A stretch of 64,000 nt of DNA. Origin: Methylotenera_A sp963701715 (lineage in GTDB: Bacteria; Pseudomonadota; Gammaproteobacteria; Burkholderiales; Methylophilaceae). The number at the start of each line of letters is the position of its first letter. The first letter of the stretch is position 1. Position numbers and translations under genes: made by a program. The notes below the pieces were generated by a model, which was not told the DNA's origin, made no database searches, and saw only the letters and a program-made list of their open reading frames with translations. Positions 33,219 to 41,838 of the stretch are shown piece after piece. The stretch lies in the NCBI GenBank assembly GCA_963701715.1, contig CAVPAX010000003.1, positions 1 through 64,000 of the forward strand. The letters run 5' to 3'.

Positions 33219-33833
33219 ATGTGGGTTGTTAAAATTGGCGGTAGTTTATTAGGCTCGCCGGAGTTAGAACGTTGGCTAAAAATTATTGTAAAATTTAGTG
33301 ATGGAAACATTATCATCGTGCCTGGCGGCGGCGTGTTTGCCGATGCAGTGCGAGAGGCACAAAAATTATCCAAAATCAGCGATGCCTGCGCACATCGGCT
33401 GGCAGTACTGGCGATGGATCAATTCGGATTATTGCTTGCCAATTTAAATCCGTTGCTGGCAACCGCCAGCAGCGAACTGGAGATTGCCGAACGTACATGG
33501 CAACATCGTGCCATTGTCTGGCTACCAAGCAAAATGGTGCTTGCAGATGATTCCATCCCGCAAAGCTGGGATGTGACTTCAGATAGCCTGGCAGCCTGGC
33601 TGGCAGAAAAGCTGGATGCAAAACACCTTATTTTGCTGAAATCCGACAAACCCAATGAAAATGAGCTTAGCCTTAAAGTGATGACAAAAGGCGGCTTGGT
33701 AGATGAAGCCTTCAGCGATTTCATACTAAATAAACCATTTTCACCCTGGGTGGTAAAAAAAACGGATTTCAAATATTTTGAAAAGGGCGTGGATGTGGAA
33801 ACGCTTGGAAAAGTGGCTTCTTCAATTCATTGA
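33219..33833 (+). CDS. amino-acid-kinase-family protein resembling MfnE
   Basis: The 204-residue protein starts at 33219 (MWVVKIGGSLLG), preceded by AAGGGAG seven bases upstream. An in-frame ATG nine codons earlier lacks a ribosome site. The fold shows the phosphate-binding KIGGSLL, IIVPGGGVFADAVREAQ near 36-52, and WDVTSDSLAAWLAEKLDAKHLILLKSD near 116-142. MfnE phosphorylates the aminomethylfuran intermediate of methanofuran. The family match plus the neighbouring MfnD/MfnF-like genes support the same role. It could be another amino-acid kinase. Confidence 0.83.
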   Translation: MWVVKIGGSLLGSPELERWLKIIVKFSDGNIIIVPGGGVFADAVREAQKLSKISDACAHRLAVLAMDQFGLLLANLNPLLATASSELEIAERTWQHRAIVWLPSKMVLADDSIPQSWDVTSDSLAAWLAEKLDAKHLILLKSDKPNENELSLKVMTKGGLVDEAFSDFILNKPFSPWVVKKTDFKYFEKGVDVETLGKVASSIH

Positions 33834-33842
33834 CTGACGACC

Positions 33843-34211
33843 ATGACTGCTAAAGTCTATAAAGAGCAAGAGACAATCGCAAGGCTCGAAAGCGAGCTTC
33901 CACACTGGTATTTGGAAAACGGTTGGATACGCCGCAAATACAAAACCAGCGGCTGGAAAGCCACGCTGATGGTTGTGAATACAATAGGACATTTGGCTGA
34001 GGCTGCCTGGCATCATCCCGATTTAACCGTTTCATACGCATTTGTGATTGTGAAACTGTGTACGCATGATGCCAAAGGCATTACCGATAAAGATTTTGAG
34101 TTGGCAAAAAAAATCGAGCAGGTGATTGGCTGGCAGCCCGCGCTGGAAGGTGGTGCGCTGGAAGGCACGCCAAATGATGATGTAAGGTTCAAATATATTA
34201 AATACGATTAG
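33843..34211 (+). CDS. pterin-4a-carbinolamine dehydratase family protein
   Basis: The 122-residue DCoH/PCD-fold protein has the active-site segment TIGHLAEAAWHHPDLTVSYAFVIVKLCTHD (about residues 47-76), with the characteristic paired His followed by Pro-Asp. The canonical role is dehydration of 4a-hydroxy-tetrahydropterin, but no aromatic hydroxylase is present. Its place at the end of the cofactor block suggests a step on the pterin of H4MPT or an accessory role, which is an inference. It lies 10 bases after the MfnE-like gene and converges on the RND pump gene after six bases. Confidence 0.85.
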   Translation: MTAKVYKEQETIARLESELPHWYLENGWIRRKYKTSGWKATLMVVNTIGHLAEAAWHHPDLTVSYAFVIVKLCTHDAKGITDKDFELAKKIEQVIGWQPALEGGALEGTPNDDVRFKYIKYD

Positions 34212-34217
34212 CCATTC

Positions 34218-37200
34218 TTAATCTTGGGTCTGTTTCTCAAACCGCCCAAAGTGTAGCATAATTGTCGGTAAAATCAACAGGTTAAGGATGGTCGATGTGA
34301 CCAAGCCTCCCACGATAATCGTAGCCATTGGCCCCTCAATTTCGCGTCCGGGCTGACCGCTGCCAGCAGCCAGCGGCAATAAGCCTAATGCGGTAACCAG
34401 TGCAGTCATCAGTATGGAAGGCAGGCGCTCAGTTGCACCGCGGATGCAGGTTTCCAGATTCCATAAGCAGTTTTCCTCATCCACTAAATGCTGGAAATGC
34501 GACACCATCATGATGGAGTTGCGAAGCGTAATGCCGAACAAAGTCACAAATCCTACCAGTGACCCTAGTGAAATCCAGCCGCCGGTAAATAAAGCTGCCA
34601 GTACTCCGCCAATCAAGGCAAAGGGCAGGTTGGCAAAGGTAAGCAGCAAATTACGTAACCTTCCAAAAGCGATATATAGCATGAGGAATATTGCGACAGC
34701 AGCCAATAATGAATGCACGATCAGATCTTCGCGTGATTGTGCGTTGGCCTCGGCCTCACCTGTAAATTCCAGATAGCTGCCATCGTTTAATTTAATCTCG
34801 CTTTTGATACGTTTCTTCAATTCGCGATTAAAACTTTCTACATCCCGTCCTTGCACATTGGCGGTTACGGTTTGAATGCGTTTTGCGCCCGCATGCAGAA
34901 TTTTTGAGCGGCCATTTTCCTGTGAGATAAACGCAATATCTTTCAGGTGTAAAATTTTTCCTTCTGGGTTAAATAGTGGAATATTGCCAATGTCGCCAAT
35001 GTCATCGCGGGCTTCTTCCTCTAGCACTACACTTAAACCCACTGCACGGCTGCCAAAATATACCTGCGAAATCGGCACACTTTCATAGGCTGTGCGGATG
35101 GTGTCCAATACATCGCTAGTCTGTAACCCCCAAACAGCTAACTTGTCCGGACGCAGTCTTATCACTGCTTCTGGTGTGCCTGGCGGCGATTGTACCAGCA
35201 CATCTGTTGCACCTTTGGTGTTATATACCAAGTCGGCTATTTTTTGCGCATCGCGGTCAAGCGCATCCAAATCGTTGCCATAGATATTGATGACAGTCGA
35301 TGCAGCATAACCTGAAATGGTTTCCTCAATACGCTCGGTTAGAAAGGTGTTGATAGCAAAGTTTACGCCGACAAAGCCAATTTCTGCCACACCGTCACCA
35401 TCTTTATCCACGGCTTCGCCAGCTAATTCTTCGCGGATATCTGCCAGAATACGGTTTTGTTCCTCTCCAGAAAGCGTGCCGATTTCGATTTCAAATTCGC
35501 TGTAATGCGTACCAAAAGTATCTGCAGCGTTGGGTGCCCGGCCTACCCATTGCGTGACAGATTTTACGCCTTTGATATTACGTATGGTTTTTGAGACTTT
35601 TTTGCCAAGCCTTATAGACTCCAGCTCAGATGTGCCGGGCACGGCAGTCATATGCATAATAAAATGGCCTTCATGTAATGCCGGGATAAATTGGCTTTTG
35701 AATAAAGGCAGTATGCCTAAGCCAAGTGCGATCAGCAGAAAACTGATGCTAATAACTAGTTTGTAGTGTTTTTCAATCGTGTATAAAAACTTAACGTAGC
35801 CGCTTTTGATATGCCGGATGATAGGGGAGTCTTCGCTGCTCAATTCAGCTTTGCCAAGCAATAGATAACACAATGCTGGCGTCAGTGTAAGTGCTACCAC
35901 AAGCGATGCCATAATGGCAGCAATATAAGCAATACCAAGTGGCGCAAATAGCTTGCCAGCCACGCCAGATAAAGTCAGTAGCGGCATAAATACCAAGGCC
36001 ACAATCACCGTGGCGTAGACCACAGAGCTACGCACTTCCATAGAGGCATTAAACACGATCTTATGCACTGGCAATGGCGTTGCCAGCAGGCGATTTTCTT
36101 TCAGGCGCCTAAAGATATTTTCTGTATCGATAATCGCATCATCTACAACTTCACCCAATGCTATCGCTAAACCACCTAGCACCATGATGTTAAGGCCAAT
36201 GTTGAAGTAGCTCATGACCACAATTGCGGTCAGTAGTGACAATGGAATAGCAGTTGCAGAAATAAATGCGGTACGTGCATTAAACAAGAATAAAAATAGA
36301 ATGGTAATCACCAAAATAGAGCCAATGAGAATATCGGTGCGCACGCCGTTAATCGCGGTTTCAATAAAGTTGGCAGGGCGGAACAAGCCTTCATGTAGCG
36401 TAACTTGCTCGTTTTCCAATGTAGGTTTCAGCTCTCGCAGCGCAGATTCAATTGCCTGAGTAACCGCATGGGTATTGGCCCCCAGCTGACCTTGTACTGA
36501 CAGGTAAATACCAGTTTCTTCGTTAATTGCAGCGCTGCTGATAGATGGAGCTGCACCTTCTATAACGCGTCCGATGTCGCCCAATTTAATACTCAGGCCA
36601 TTTTTATGCAGCAAAGTTGCTTTGGCCAATGTGGCGACAGTTGTTGCCTGGCCTTCAGTTTTTACAATAATGCGCTGATTGCTGTTTTGAATAAATCCAG
36701 CCCCGCTTACGCCAGTGGCTTTCTGTGCGGCAGCAACCACTTCGTTGATGTTGAGTTGATAGCGTACCAGCTTCTCTGGGTCGATTTGCACTTGAAATTG
36801 CCGTACTTCGCCGCCGAAAACGTTTACGTCTGCCACGCCTGGAATCGCCAGTAAATGCGGCGTGATCGTCCAATCTACAATGGTTCTGAGCTCCATCAAA
36901 CTGCGCTTTTTAGAAGTGACACCAAAGCCCAACACCGTGCTGGCAGACGAAGTGAGTGGTGTAATGTTTGGCGTGATGCCTTTTGGAATCTGGCTGGCAA
37001 GGGTGCTTAGGCGTTCTGCGATAACCTGCCTATTTCTGTAGATATCTGTGTCTTCGTCAAAAATCACTGTGACAATGGACAACCCAGGTATGGATTGCGA
37101 GCGCATATTCGCAACGCCGACAGTGCCGGCAATGCTGGTTTCAATGGGTTGGCTGACGAGGCTCTCTACCAACTCGGCAGACAAACCGGGAGATTCAGTC

Positions 37201-37349
37201 TGGATGATGATTTGTGTGGGCGAGAATTCGGGGAAAACATCCAGATTGCTTCGCGTAAGGCTATAAATGCCGTAAAGCACCACCAGGCTTGCCAAGCCGA
37301 TAATGACGCCATAGAAGCGAATGGAGAAGCGGACGATGGCGGACATCAT
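34218..37349 (-). CDS. RND efflux transporter, CusA/CzcA-like
   Basis: The 1043-residue inner-membrane pump has the RND layout: an N-terminal helix, a large periplasmic loop (about 35-335), helices 2-6, a second loop, then helices 8-12. Helix 4 reads GLAIALGEVVDDAIIDTENIFRR, with the acidic pair (Asp-Asp plus Glu) that relays protons. The family signatures SIPGLSIVTVIFDEDTDIY and GITLRNSIMMVSHFQHL are present. The VDDAIIDTEN variant is close to a CzcA-like branch of uncertain substrate, and the methionine trio of silver/copper pumps is not obvious. It is followed by its adaptor and outer-membrane partners. Confidence 0.92.
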   Translation of the reverse strand: MMSAIVRFSIRFYGVIIGLASLVVLYGIYSLTRSNLDVFPEFSPTQIIIQTESPGLSAELVESLVSQPIETSIAGTVGVANMRSQSIPGLSIVTVIFDEDTDIYRNRQVIAERLSTLASQIPKGITPNITPLTSSASTVLGFGVTSKKRSLMELRTIVDWTITPHLLAIPGVADVNVFGGEVRQFQVQIDPEKLVRYQLNINEVVAAAQKATGVSGAGFIQNSNQRIIVKTEGQATTVATLAKATLLHKNGLSIKLGDIGRVIEGAAPSISSAAINEETGIYLSVQGQLGANTHAVTQAIESALRELKPTLENEQVTLHEGLFRPANFIETAINGVRTDILIGSILVITILFLFLFNARTAFISATAIPLSLLTAIVVMSYFNIGLNIMVLGGLAIALGEVVDDAIIDTENIFRRLKENRLLATPLPVHKIVFNASMEVRSSVVYATVIVALVFMPLLTLSGVAGKLFAPLGIAYIAAIMASLVVALTLTPALCYLLLGKAELSSEDSPIIRHIKSGYVKFLYTIEKHYKLVISISFLLIALGLGILPLFKSQFIPALHEGHFIMHMTAVPGTSELESIRLGKKVSKTIRNIKGVKSVTQWVGRAPNAADTFGTHYSEFEIEIGTLSGEEQNRILADIREELAGEAVDKDGDGVAEIGFVGVNFAINTFLTERIEETISGYAASTVINIYGNDLDALDRDAQKIADLVYNTKGATDVLVQSPPGTPEAVIRLRPDKLAVWGLQTSDVLDTIRTAYESVPISQVYFGSRAVGLSVVLEEEARDDIGDIGNIPLFNPEGKILHLKDIAFISQENGRSKILHAGAKRIQTVTANVQGRDVESFNRELKKRIKSEIKLNDGSYLEFTGEAEANAQSREDLIVHSLLAAVAIFLMLYIAFGRLRNLLLTFANLPFALIGGVLAALFTGGWISLGSLVGFVTLFGITLRNSIMMVSHFQHLVDEENCLWNLETCIRGATERLPSILMTALVTALGLLPLAAGSGQPGREIEGPMATIIVGGLVTSTILNLLILPTIMLHFGRFEKQTQD

Positions 37350-37433
37350 GATAAATCAATCTTCGTTTTGGCTACAGCCGCTTCGCTTAACCTAAAGGTT
37401 AGCCTGCGCCGAAATAAGGATTGAAATGAAATA

Positions 37434-38498
37434 TCAATCCTCATTTTCATTCTTAATCATGTATTTGAACTCTTCAGAAAGTAATAGTTGAGCGCCACTT
37501 ACTACCACTTCGCTGTTCGCTTCAATCCCCTGATTAAACCAGCCTGCAGCTACTTCAGTAGCTGCTGAAATGGGTTTACGCACAAACTGATCTTTACCTT
37601 GTTTGAAATATGCCCAGGGTTTGCCTGCATACCATACAACGGCATTACTGGGGATAATAATGCCGTTTGCGGTGTCTCCTGCGTTCGGGTCGATTTCAAC
37701 ATTGACACGCATACCAATGCGCAGTAGCTCTGCGGGGGCGCTGTAATAAAATGTCTTACCGAAACCGTTAGTATCGCTGGTGGAAGCGGGCGAAACATAA
37801 ACAGCTTTAATGGGTGTGACTGATTCATTAAGTGGTGTGACATTGATGCTGCTGCCTATTTTGGGCGTTGGTATATTTAAAGGCAGGCTTACTTGGATAA
37901 GCGCATTTTTTCTATCTAGCAGTTTGGCCAGATGTGGAGCCAATTTATCCTCAAAAGCCAATTTCGCCAAGACTTCGCCCCACTGCAGCTTCATGCTGGT
38001 TTGCAGGTTTTTTTGCTGCAGTTCGTTAGCAGTAATTTTAGCCTTATCTGAGTTTACTGCTGCCAGCGCTTCTTGTAATGCACGGTCAGATACATTTTTA
38101 TCTTCGGCATTTAGTACTTTAAGTCGTTGGTATTGCTGCATATTGCTGATGCTGGCTGCACGCGCAAGCGCAATTTCAGTTTTCAAAGTTAAGAATCTGG
38201 CTTTTGCCTCAGTCAAGCTGTCAATACTAACTACATTGCCGAAGCTTTTAATTTCACCTTGAAATTTTGCTGGGCTCACTTTGGCAGTGATAATACCGCT
38301 ATTTTGTTGGGTAGGGAGCGGCAAACTAACGATGTTGATTCCAGCATTTTCGCTTACACGGCTAGGGCTTTCAATCTCCTCATCTTGCTCGGCTTGGTAT
38401 TCTTCGTATTCATCACGCCCATAAAATACCAGTACCCAAAAAAGCGTCACGATAAGCAAGGCTTGCAGTGCAATAATAATGGTCAATTTCTTATTCAT
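37434..38498 (-). CDS. membrane fusion protein (periplasmic adaptor) of RND efflux system
   Basis: The 354-residue adaptor has one N-terminal membrane anchor (about 7-26: IIIALQALLIVTLFWVLVF). A lipoyl/hairpin part contains a Leu/Ala/Gln-rich coiled coil (about 95-160), and beta-barrel and membrane-proximal domains follow (NGFGKTFYYSAPAELLRIGMRVNVEIDP, VVSGAQLLLSEEFKYMI). It would join the RND pump to the outer-membrane channel. Its ATG overlaps the end of the outer-membrane protein gene by eight bases, so translation is coupled. Confidence 0.9.
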   Translation of the reverse strand: MNKKLTIIIALQALLIVTLFWVLVFYGRDEYEEYQAEQDEEIESPSRVSENAGINIVSLPLPTQQNSGIITAKVSPAKFQGEIKSFGNVVSIDSLTEAKARFLTLKTEIALARAASISNMQQYQRLKVLNAEDKNVSDRALQEALAAVNSDKAKITANELQQKNLQTSMKLQWGEVLAKLAFEDKLAPHLAKLLDRKNALIQVSLPLNIPTPKIGSSINVTPLNESVTPIKAVYVSPASTSDTNGFGKTFYYSAPAELLRIGMRVNVEIDPNAGDTANGIIIPSNAVVWYAGKPWAYFKQGKDQFVRKPISAATEVAAGWFNQGIEANSEVVVSGAQLLLSEEFKYMIKNENED

Positions 38499-39933
38499 GG
38501 TTCACATTCGCTGAAATCGTCGTAGGCATAGAAAAATCGTCAAAAATTGGGCGTTGCATGATATCTTCAACAGCCAATGCTGCGTGTAAATTGTTAAATT
38601 GGGCTTCCAATATTTGCTGTTCAAGCGAATTGGTGTTGAGCTGGTTCTGCGTCAAATCAAGGCGGTCGATTAAACCGGCATCAAATTGGCGTTGAAGTTT
38701 TTGTGTGTAGAGTGTTTGTTCTACTAACTGCGCTTTGAGTCCGCGCACATTTTCCAGGCTCGCTTCATAGGAAGCTAAGCTTTGTCCTAAATCACCAATA
38801 ATCTTAGCCTGTAGCGCTTCGAATTGTGCACCTTCAATTTCGCGAAGTTGCTTGGCTTCTGCAATAAGAGTTTGATTTTTATTAATTAAATTTAACAAGG
38901 CTGAAAAACCTAGCGACCAAATGCTGTCGCCAAACTCGAATGCAAATCCGGGGTTAAGTGAAATGTCGGGCGTCTGCTTGGCCACTTCCAGTTTTATTTT
39001 TGCTTCAGCTGCGGTGTATTTTTCTAAGCTGCGGCGAATGTCCAAGCGGTTGAGTAGGGCGCTTGTTTGCAAATTTTTGTATTTATCGGGAGTATTTAAG
39101 TGAGCTGATTGCTTAGTCAATGCTTCATCTAAATTCAGTGGTTTAAGGATGAGGTCATTAAAGTTTTTTATCGGCAAACCTGCATCTGTAGCCAGATTCG
39201 TGCGTATTCCAATAAGCTTGGCTTGTTCATTAGCAAAACTAAATTGTGTTTTTTGCTGACGTAGTTTTGCGGCGCTGAGCTCCGTGCTGGAGACTGCGCC
39301 TAGACTTAGGCGCTTGGCAAGCAAATCAACCAGTTTGGTTTGAATCCTCAATTCATTTTTTAGTGCATCTGTCATAGCGATATTCTGATGATAACGCAAT
39401 AAGTCTTTAGCAATCTGGCTACGTAGCTGCCAAGCCATTTCTGCCACATCCAGGCGCGCAACTTCTACTAAATGCTGCGCCTCTTCAATGCGAGTCTGGC
39501 GTTTATTGCCGGTTTCGATAGGAATCTCCACATTTAAACCATAAGCCCAAGGCCGAATGTCGCCATTGGCTTGGTTGCTGCGAGCAATATTGCCGCCCAA
39601 AGTCGGATTTTGCTTTTGGCCGGCAGTTTCTAGACTGGCATTGGCAAGCGCTAATTGGGCTTTAGCAACCCCTAATTTCGTGTGGTGATACAGAGCGCAC
39701 CAGGTTAGTTCGTTCAGACCCCAAGTGGCAAAAGGTAATAGGTTCTCTGTAAAACCTTGTTTGATTAAATAAGCTTTAAAGTCCTCACTAGCGATATTTT
39801 TAGTGAGTAATTTTGCAGAGGTTTGTGCTGGATCCAGTGGTTTAGCTTGATATTTTTGGTAGGCACAGCCGGTGCCAAGCAGGGTCAAGCTCAGCGTAAC
39901 GATCATTATATGAAATTGCGATATGTAATTCAC
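38491..39933 (-). CDS. outer-membrane efflux lipoprotein (TolC/OprM type)
   Basis: The 480-residue protein has a signal sequence with lipobox LLGTGC (Cys near residue 23), so it is a lipid-anchored member. Two outer-membrane efflux repeats follow: helices such as LHNTPDKYKNLQTSALLNRLDIRRSLEKYTAAEAKIKLEVAKQ carry the alpha-barrel. KLQRQFDAGLIDRLDLTQNQLNTNSLEQQ is the second-half equivalent. It is the first gene of the three-gene efflux operon. The 82-residue protein gene lies 25 bases upstream on the same strand. Confidence 0.9.
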   Translation of the reverse strand: MNYISQFHIMIVTLSLTLLGTGCAYQKYQAKPLDPAQTSAKLLTKNIASEDFKAYLIKQGFTENLLPFATWGLNELTWCALYHHTKLGVAKAQLALANASLETAGQKQNPTLGGNIARSNQANGDIRPWAYGLNVEIPIETGNKRQTRIEEAQHLVEVARLDVAEMAWQLRSQIAKDLLRYHQNIAMTDALKNELRIQTKLVDLLAKRLSLGAVSSTELSAAKLRQQKTQFSFANEQAKLIGIRTNLATDAGLPIKNFNDLILKPLNLDEALTKQSAHLNTPDKYKNLQTSALLNRLDIRRSLEKYTAAEAKIKLEVAKQTPDISLNPGFAFEFGDSIWSLGFSALLNLINKNQTLIAEAKQLREIEGAQFEALQAKIIGDLGQSLASYEASLENVRGLKAQLVEQTLYTQKLQRQFDAGLIDRLDLTQNQLNTNSLEQQILEAQFNNLHAALAVEDIMQRPIFDDFSMPTTISANVNHE

Positions 39934-39958
39934 GATAAGTAACCAAGCGCATTACATC

Positions 39959-40207
39959 TTAATTTTCAATGCTGGCGTGAACTGAGCTTAGCGCGTCCTG
40001 TAAGGTTTCTTCAGAAAGTTTATTAATAGTCGTTGCTAACAAATCGGCAGCTTCGACAGTGCGAATCGGCAAATCGTGTGTGCTCAGTTCGGCAATTAGG
40101 CCGGCAGCCGCACCAGCGATAATCAATAAGGTTTCGCGCTCTTTCATTAATAATTCGAGCTCGGCGCGCAGCATATTGTTTTCATTAGAATGAGTGGAGT
40201 TTTGCAT
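39959..40207 (-). CDS. small conserved-looking protein upstream of the efflux operon (82 aa)
   Basis: The protein starts at 40207 (MQNSTHSNENN) and forms two helices: LRAELELLMKERETLLIIAGAAAGLIAELS and VEAADLLATTINKLSEETLQDALSSVHA. An Ala/Gly-rich middle could be a short membrane-touching helix. An AAAGAT stands eight bases upstream. It is 25 bases before the outer-membrane efflux gene and probably co-transcribed. I do not recognise the family. The upstream extension of the frame to 40327 overlaps the tRNA-Leu promoter and is unlikely. Confidence 0.65.
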   Translation of the reverse strand: MQNSTHSNENNMLRAELELLMKERETLLIIAGAAAGLIAELSTHDLPIRTVEAADLLATTINKLSEETLQDALSSVHASIEN

Positions 40208-40320
40208 AAATTTATCTTTAAAATGGAGTGCGAGCCTGTATCTTGCTATTGGTAAGGCTTGCTTGTCAATGTGCTTGGTGTGTGTAAGCGCAATTTTTGT
40301 CTTGATGCGATGGTTTTCTC

Positions 40321-40387
40321 TTATCAAATTAAGTAAAGTTGGGATACAATACGCGTTTTATTGATTTGGGTATAAACCCTAAATCAA
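40321..40387 (+). promoter_or_regulatory. promoter and leader inverted repeat of tRNA-Leu / tig
   Basis: TTATCA (40321-40326) and TACAAT (40345-40350) are 18 bp apart. Downstream, TTGATTTGGGT-ATAA-ACCCTAAATCAA (40361-40387) is an 11-bp inverted repeat with one bulge, ending two bases before the tRNA. It would be part of the transcribed 5' leader. Confidence 0.55.
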
Positions 40388-40389
40388 AT

Positions 40390-40474
40390 GCGAGAGTGGC
40401 GGAATTGGTAGACGCACTGGATTTAGGTTCCAGCGCCGCAAGGCGTGAGAGTTCGAGTCTCTCCTTTCGCACCA
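40390..40474 (+). tRNA. tRNA-Leu (UAG)
   Basis: A class II tRNA of 85 bases with encoded CCA. The acceptor GCGAGAG pairs with CTTTCGC (one G-U). The anticodon arm CTGGA-TTTAGGT-TCCAG gives anticodon UAG. The long variable arm is GCGCCGCAAGGCGT and the T-loop TTCGAGT. Confidence 0.96.
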
Positions 40475-40533
40475 TCAACAATTAATCGTTTTCTATTATA
40501 TTTTTAGGAAGCAACTTTTACAGGAAATGCAAC

Positions 40534-41838
40534 ATGGCAGTATCTGTTGAAACAATCAGTAACTTAGAACGTCGTATAACAGTGAAGGTGCCGCTAGCAC
40601 CGTTAGAGAATCAAATTAGACAACGGCTAAGTCAAATTTCTCGCACGGCAAAGTTTGCAGGCTTTCGTCCAGGCAAAGCACCAATCGGTTTGGTGAATCA
40701 GCACTATGGTGATCAAGTGCGAGACGAAGTGTATTCTAAAGCCGTAGAAACCAGCTTTGGCAATGCGGTTGAGGAAAATAAATTACGCGTGGCCGGTTTC
40801 CCAAATATCGAGCACAAGCCTTTTGCAGAGGCTGCAACCGATTTTGAATATACAGCAACATTTGAAGTTTTCCCGGAAGTTAAATTAGGTGATTTAAGCA
40901 AGATTAAGCTTGAAAAACCAACTTTGGAAGTAACTGATGCCGACGTTGAAAAAACACTCGATGTGTTGGTGAAACAGAGAGTAAGCTACGAACCCGTTAA
41001 ACGTGCCGCCAAAAAAGGCGATCGTGTGAATGTTAGCTTAACAGCCAGTATTGATGGCAACGCTGTAGAAAGCACTGGTGACAAGGGTATAGATCTTGTA
41101 TTGGGTGAGCCAAATCGTATTGCCGCTTTTGATGACGAACTTATTGGCGGCAAAGCTGGTAGCAGCAAGACATTTGAAATCACCTATCCTGCAGACCATA
41201 ACCCGGCGCAACTTGCTGGCAAAAAAGTAAGCTACGAAGTGACTTTTAACAGCGTTTCACAGCCTGTATTGCCAAAAGTTGATGCAGAGTTTGCCAAAAG
41301 TTTGGGTGTGGATGAAGGTGATGTTGAAAAAATGCGCGCCGAAATCAAGTTAAGCCTTGAACAGGAAGTGGAAAAACGTGTCAAAACACGTGTTAAAGAA
41401 AGCGTGTTTCAGGCATTGATTGCTGAGTCAGCATTAGAGGTTCCTAAGGCCTTGATAGGTGTAGAGTCTAATCGCATGATGCAGATGGCCGCACAAAACT
41501 TGCAGCAGCGCGGCATGAATCCCAATGATATTCAGCTTGATCCAAGCATGTTTGAGGAGCAAGCGAAACGCAGCACAACTTTACGCTTGATTTTGAGCGA
41601 GATTGTGAATGCAAATAGTTTGCAAGCCAATGCAGATCAGGTGCGCGCGATGGTGGATACTTTTGCGAATAGTTATGAAAAGCCTGAAGAGTTGGTTAAT
41701 TGGTATTATGCAGACGTGAAACGTCTGGATGAACCGGCTGCACTGGCGACGGAAGAAAATGTAGTAAACTGGGTGCTTGAAAAGGCTAAAGTAACCGCAA
41801 AAAAAATCAAATTTGATGAGTTAATGGCAGGCCAATAA
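40534..41838 (+). CDS. tig: trigger factor (ribosome-associated chaperone and prolyl isomerase)
   Basis: The 434-residue protein binds the ribosome exit site and helps nascent chains fold. The N-terminal domain has the ribosome-binding loop GFRPGKAP near 44-51. The FKBP domain follows with GDRVNVSLTASIDGN and GGKAGSSKTFEITYPADH. A long helical C-domain ends with NWVLEKAKVTAKKIKFDELM. It is the first gene of tig-clpP-clpX-lon-hupB, the standard order. Its stop overlaps clpP (TAATG). It follows tRNA-Leu by 59 bases, with a weak AGGAAA upstream of the ATG. Confidence 0.96.
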   Translation: MAVSVETISNLERRITVKVPLAPLENQIRQRLSQISRTAKFAGFRPGKAPIGLVNQHYGDQVRDEVYSKAVETSFGNAVEENKLRVAGFPNIEHKPFAEAATDFEYTATFEVFPEVKLGDLSKIKLEKPTLEVTDADVEKTLDVLVKQRVSYEPVKRAAKKGDRVNVSLTASIDGNAVESTGDKGIDLVLGEPNRIAAFDDELIGGKAGSSKTFEITYPADHNPAQLAGKKVSYEVTFNSVSQPVLPKVDAEFAKSLGVDEGDVEKMRAEIKLSLEQEVEKRVKTRVKESVFQALIAESALEVPKALIGVESNRMMQMAAQNLQQRGMNPNDIQLDPSMFEEQAKRSTTLRLILSEIVNANSLQANADQVRAMVDTFANSYEKPEELVNWYYADVKRLDEPAALATEENVVNWVLEKAKVTAKKIKFDELMAGQ

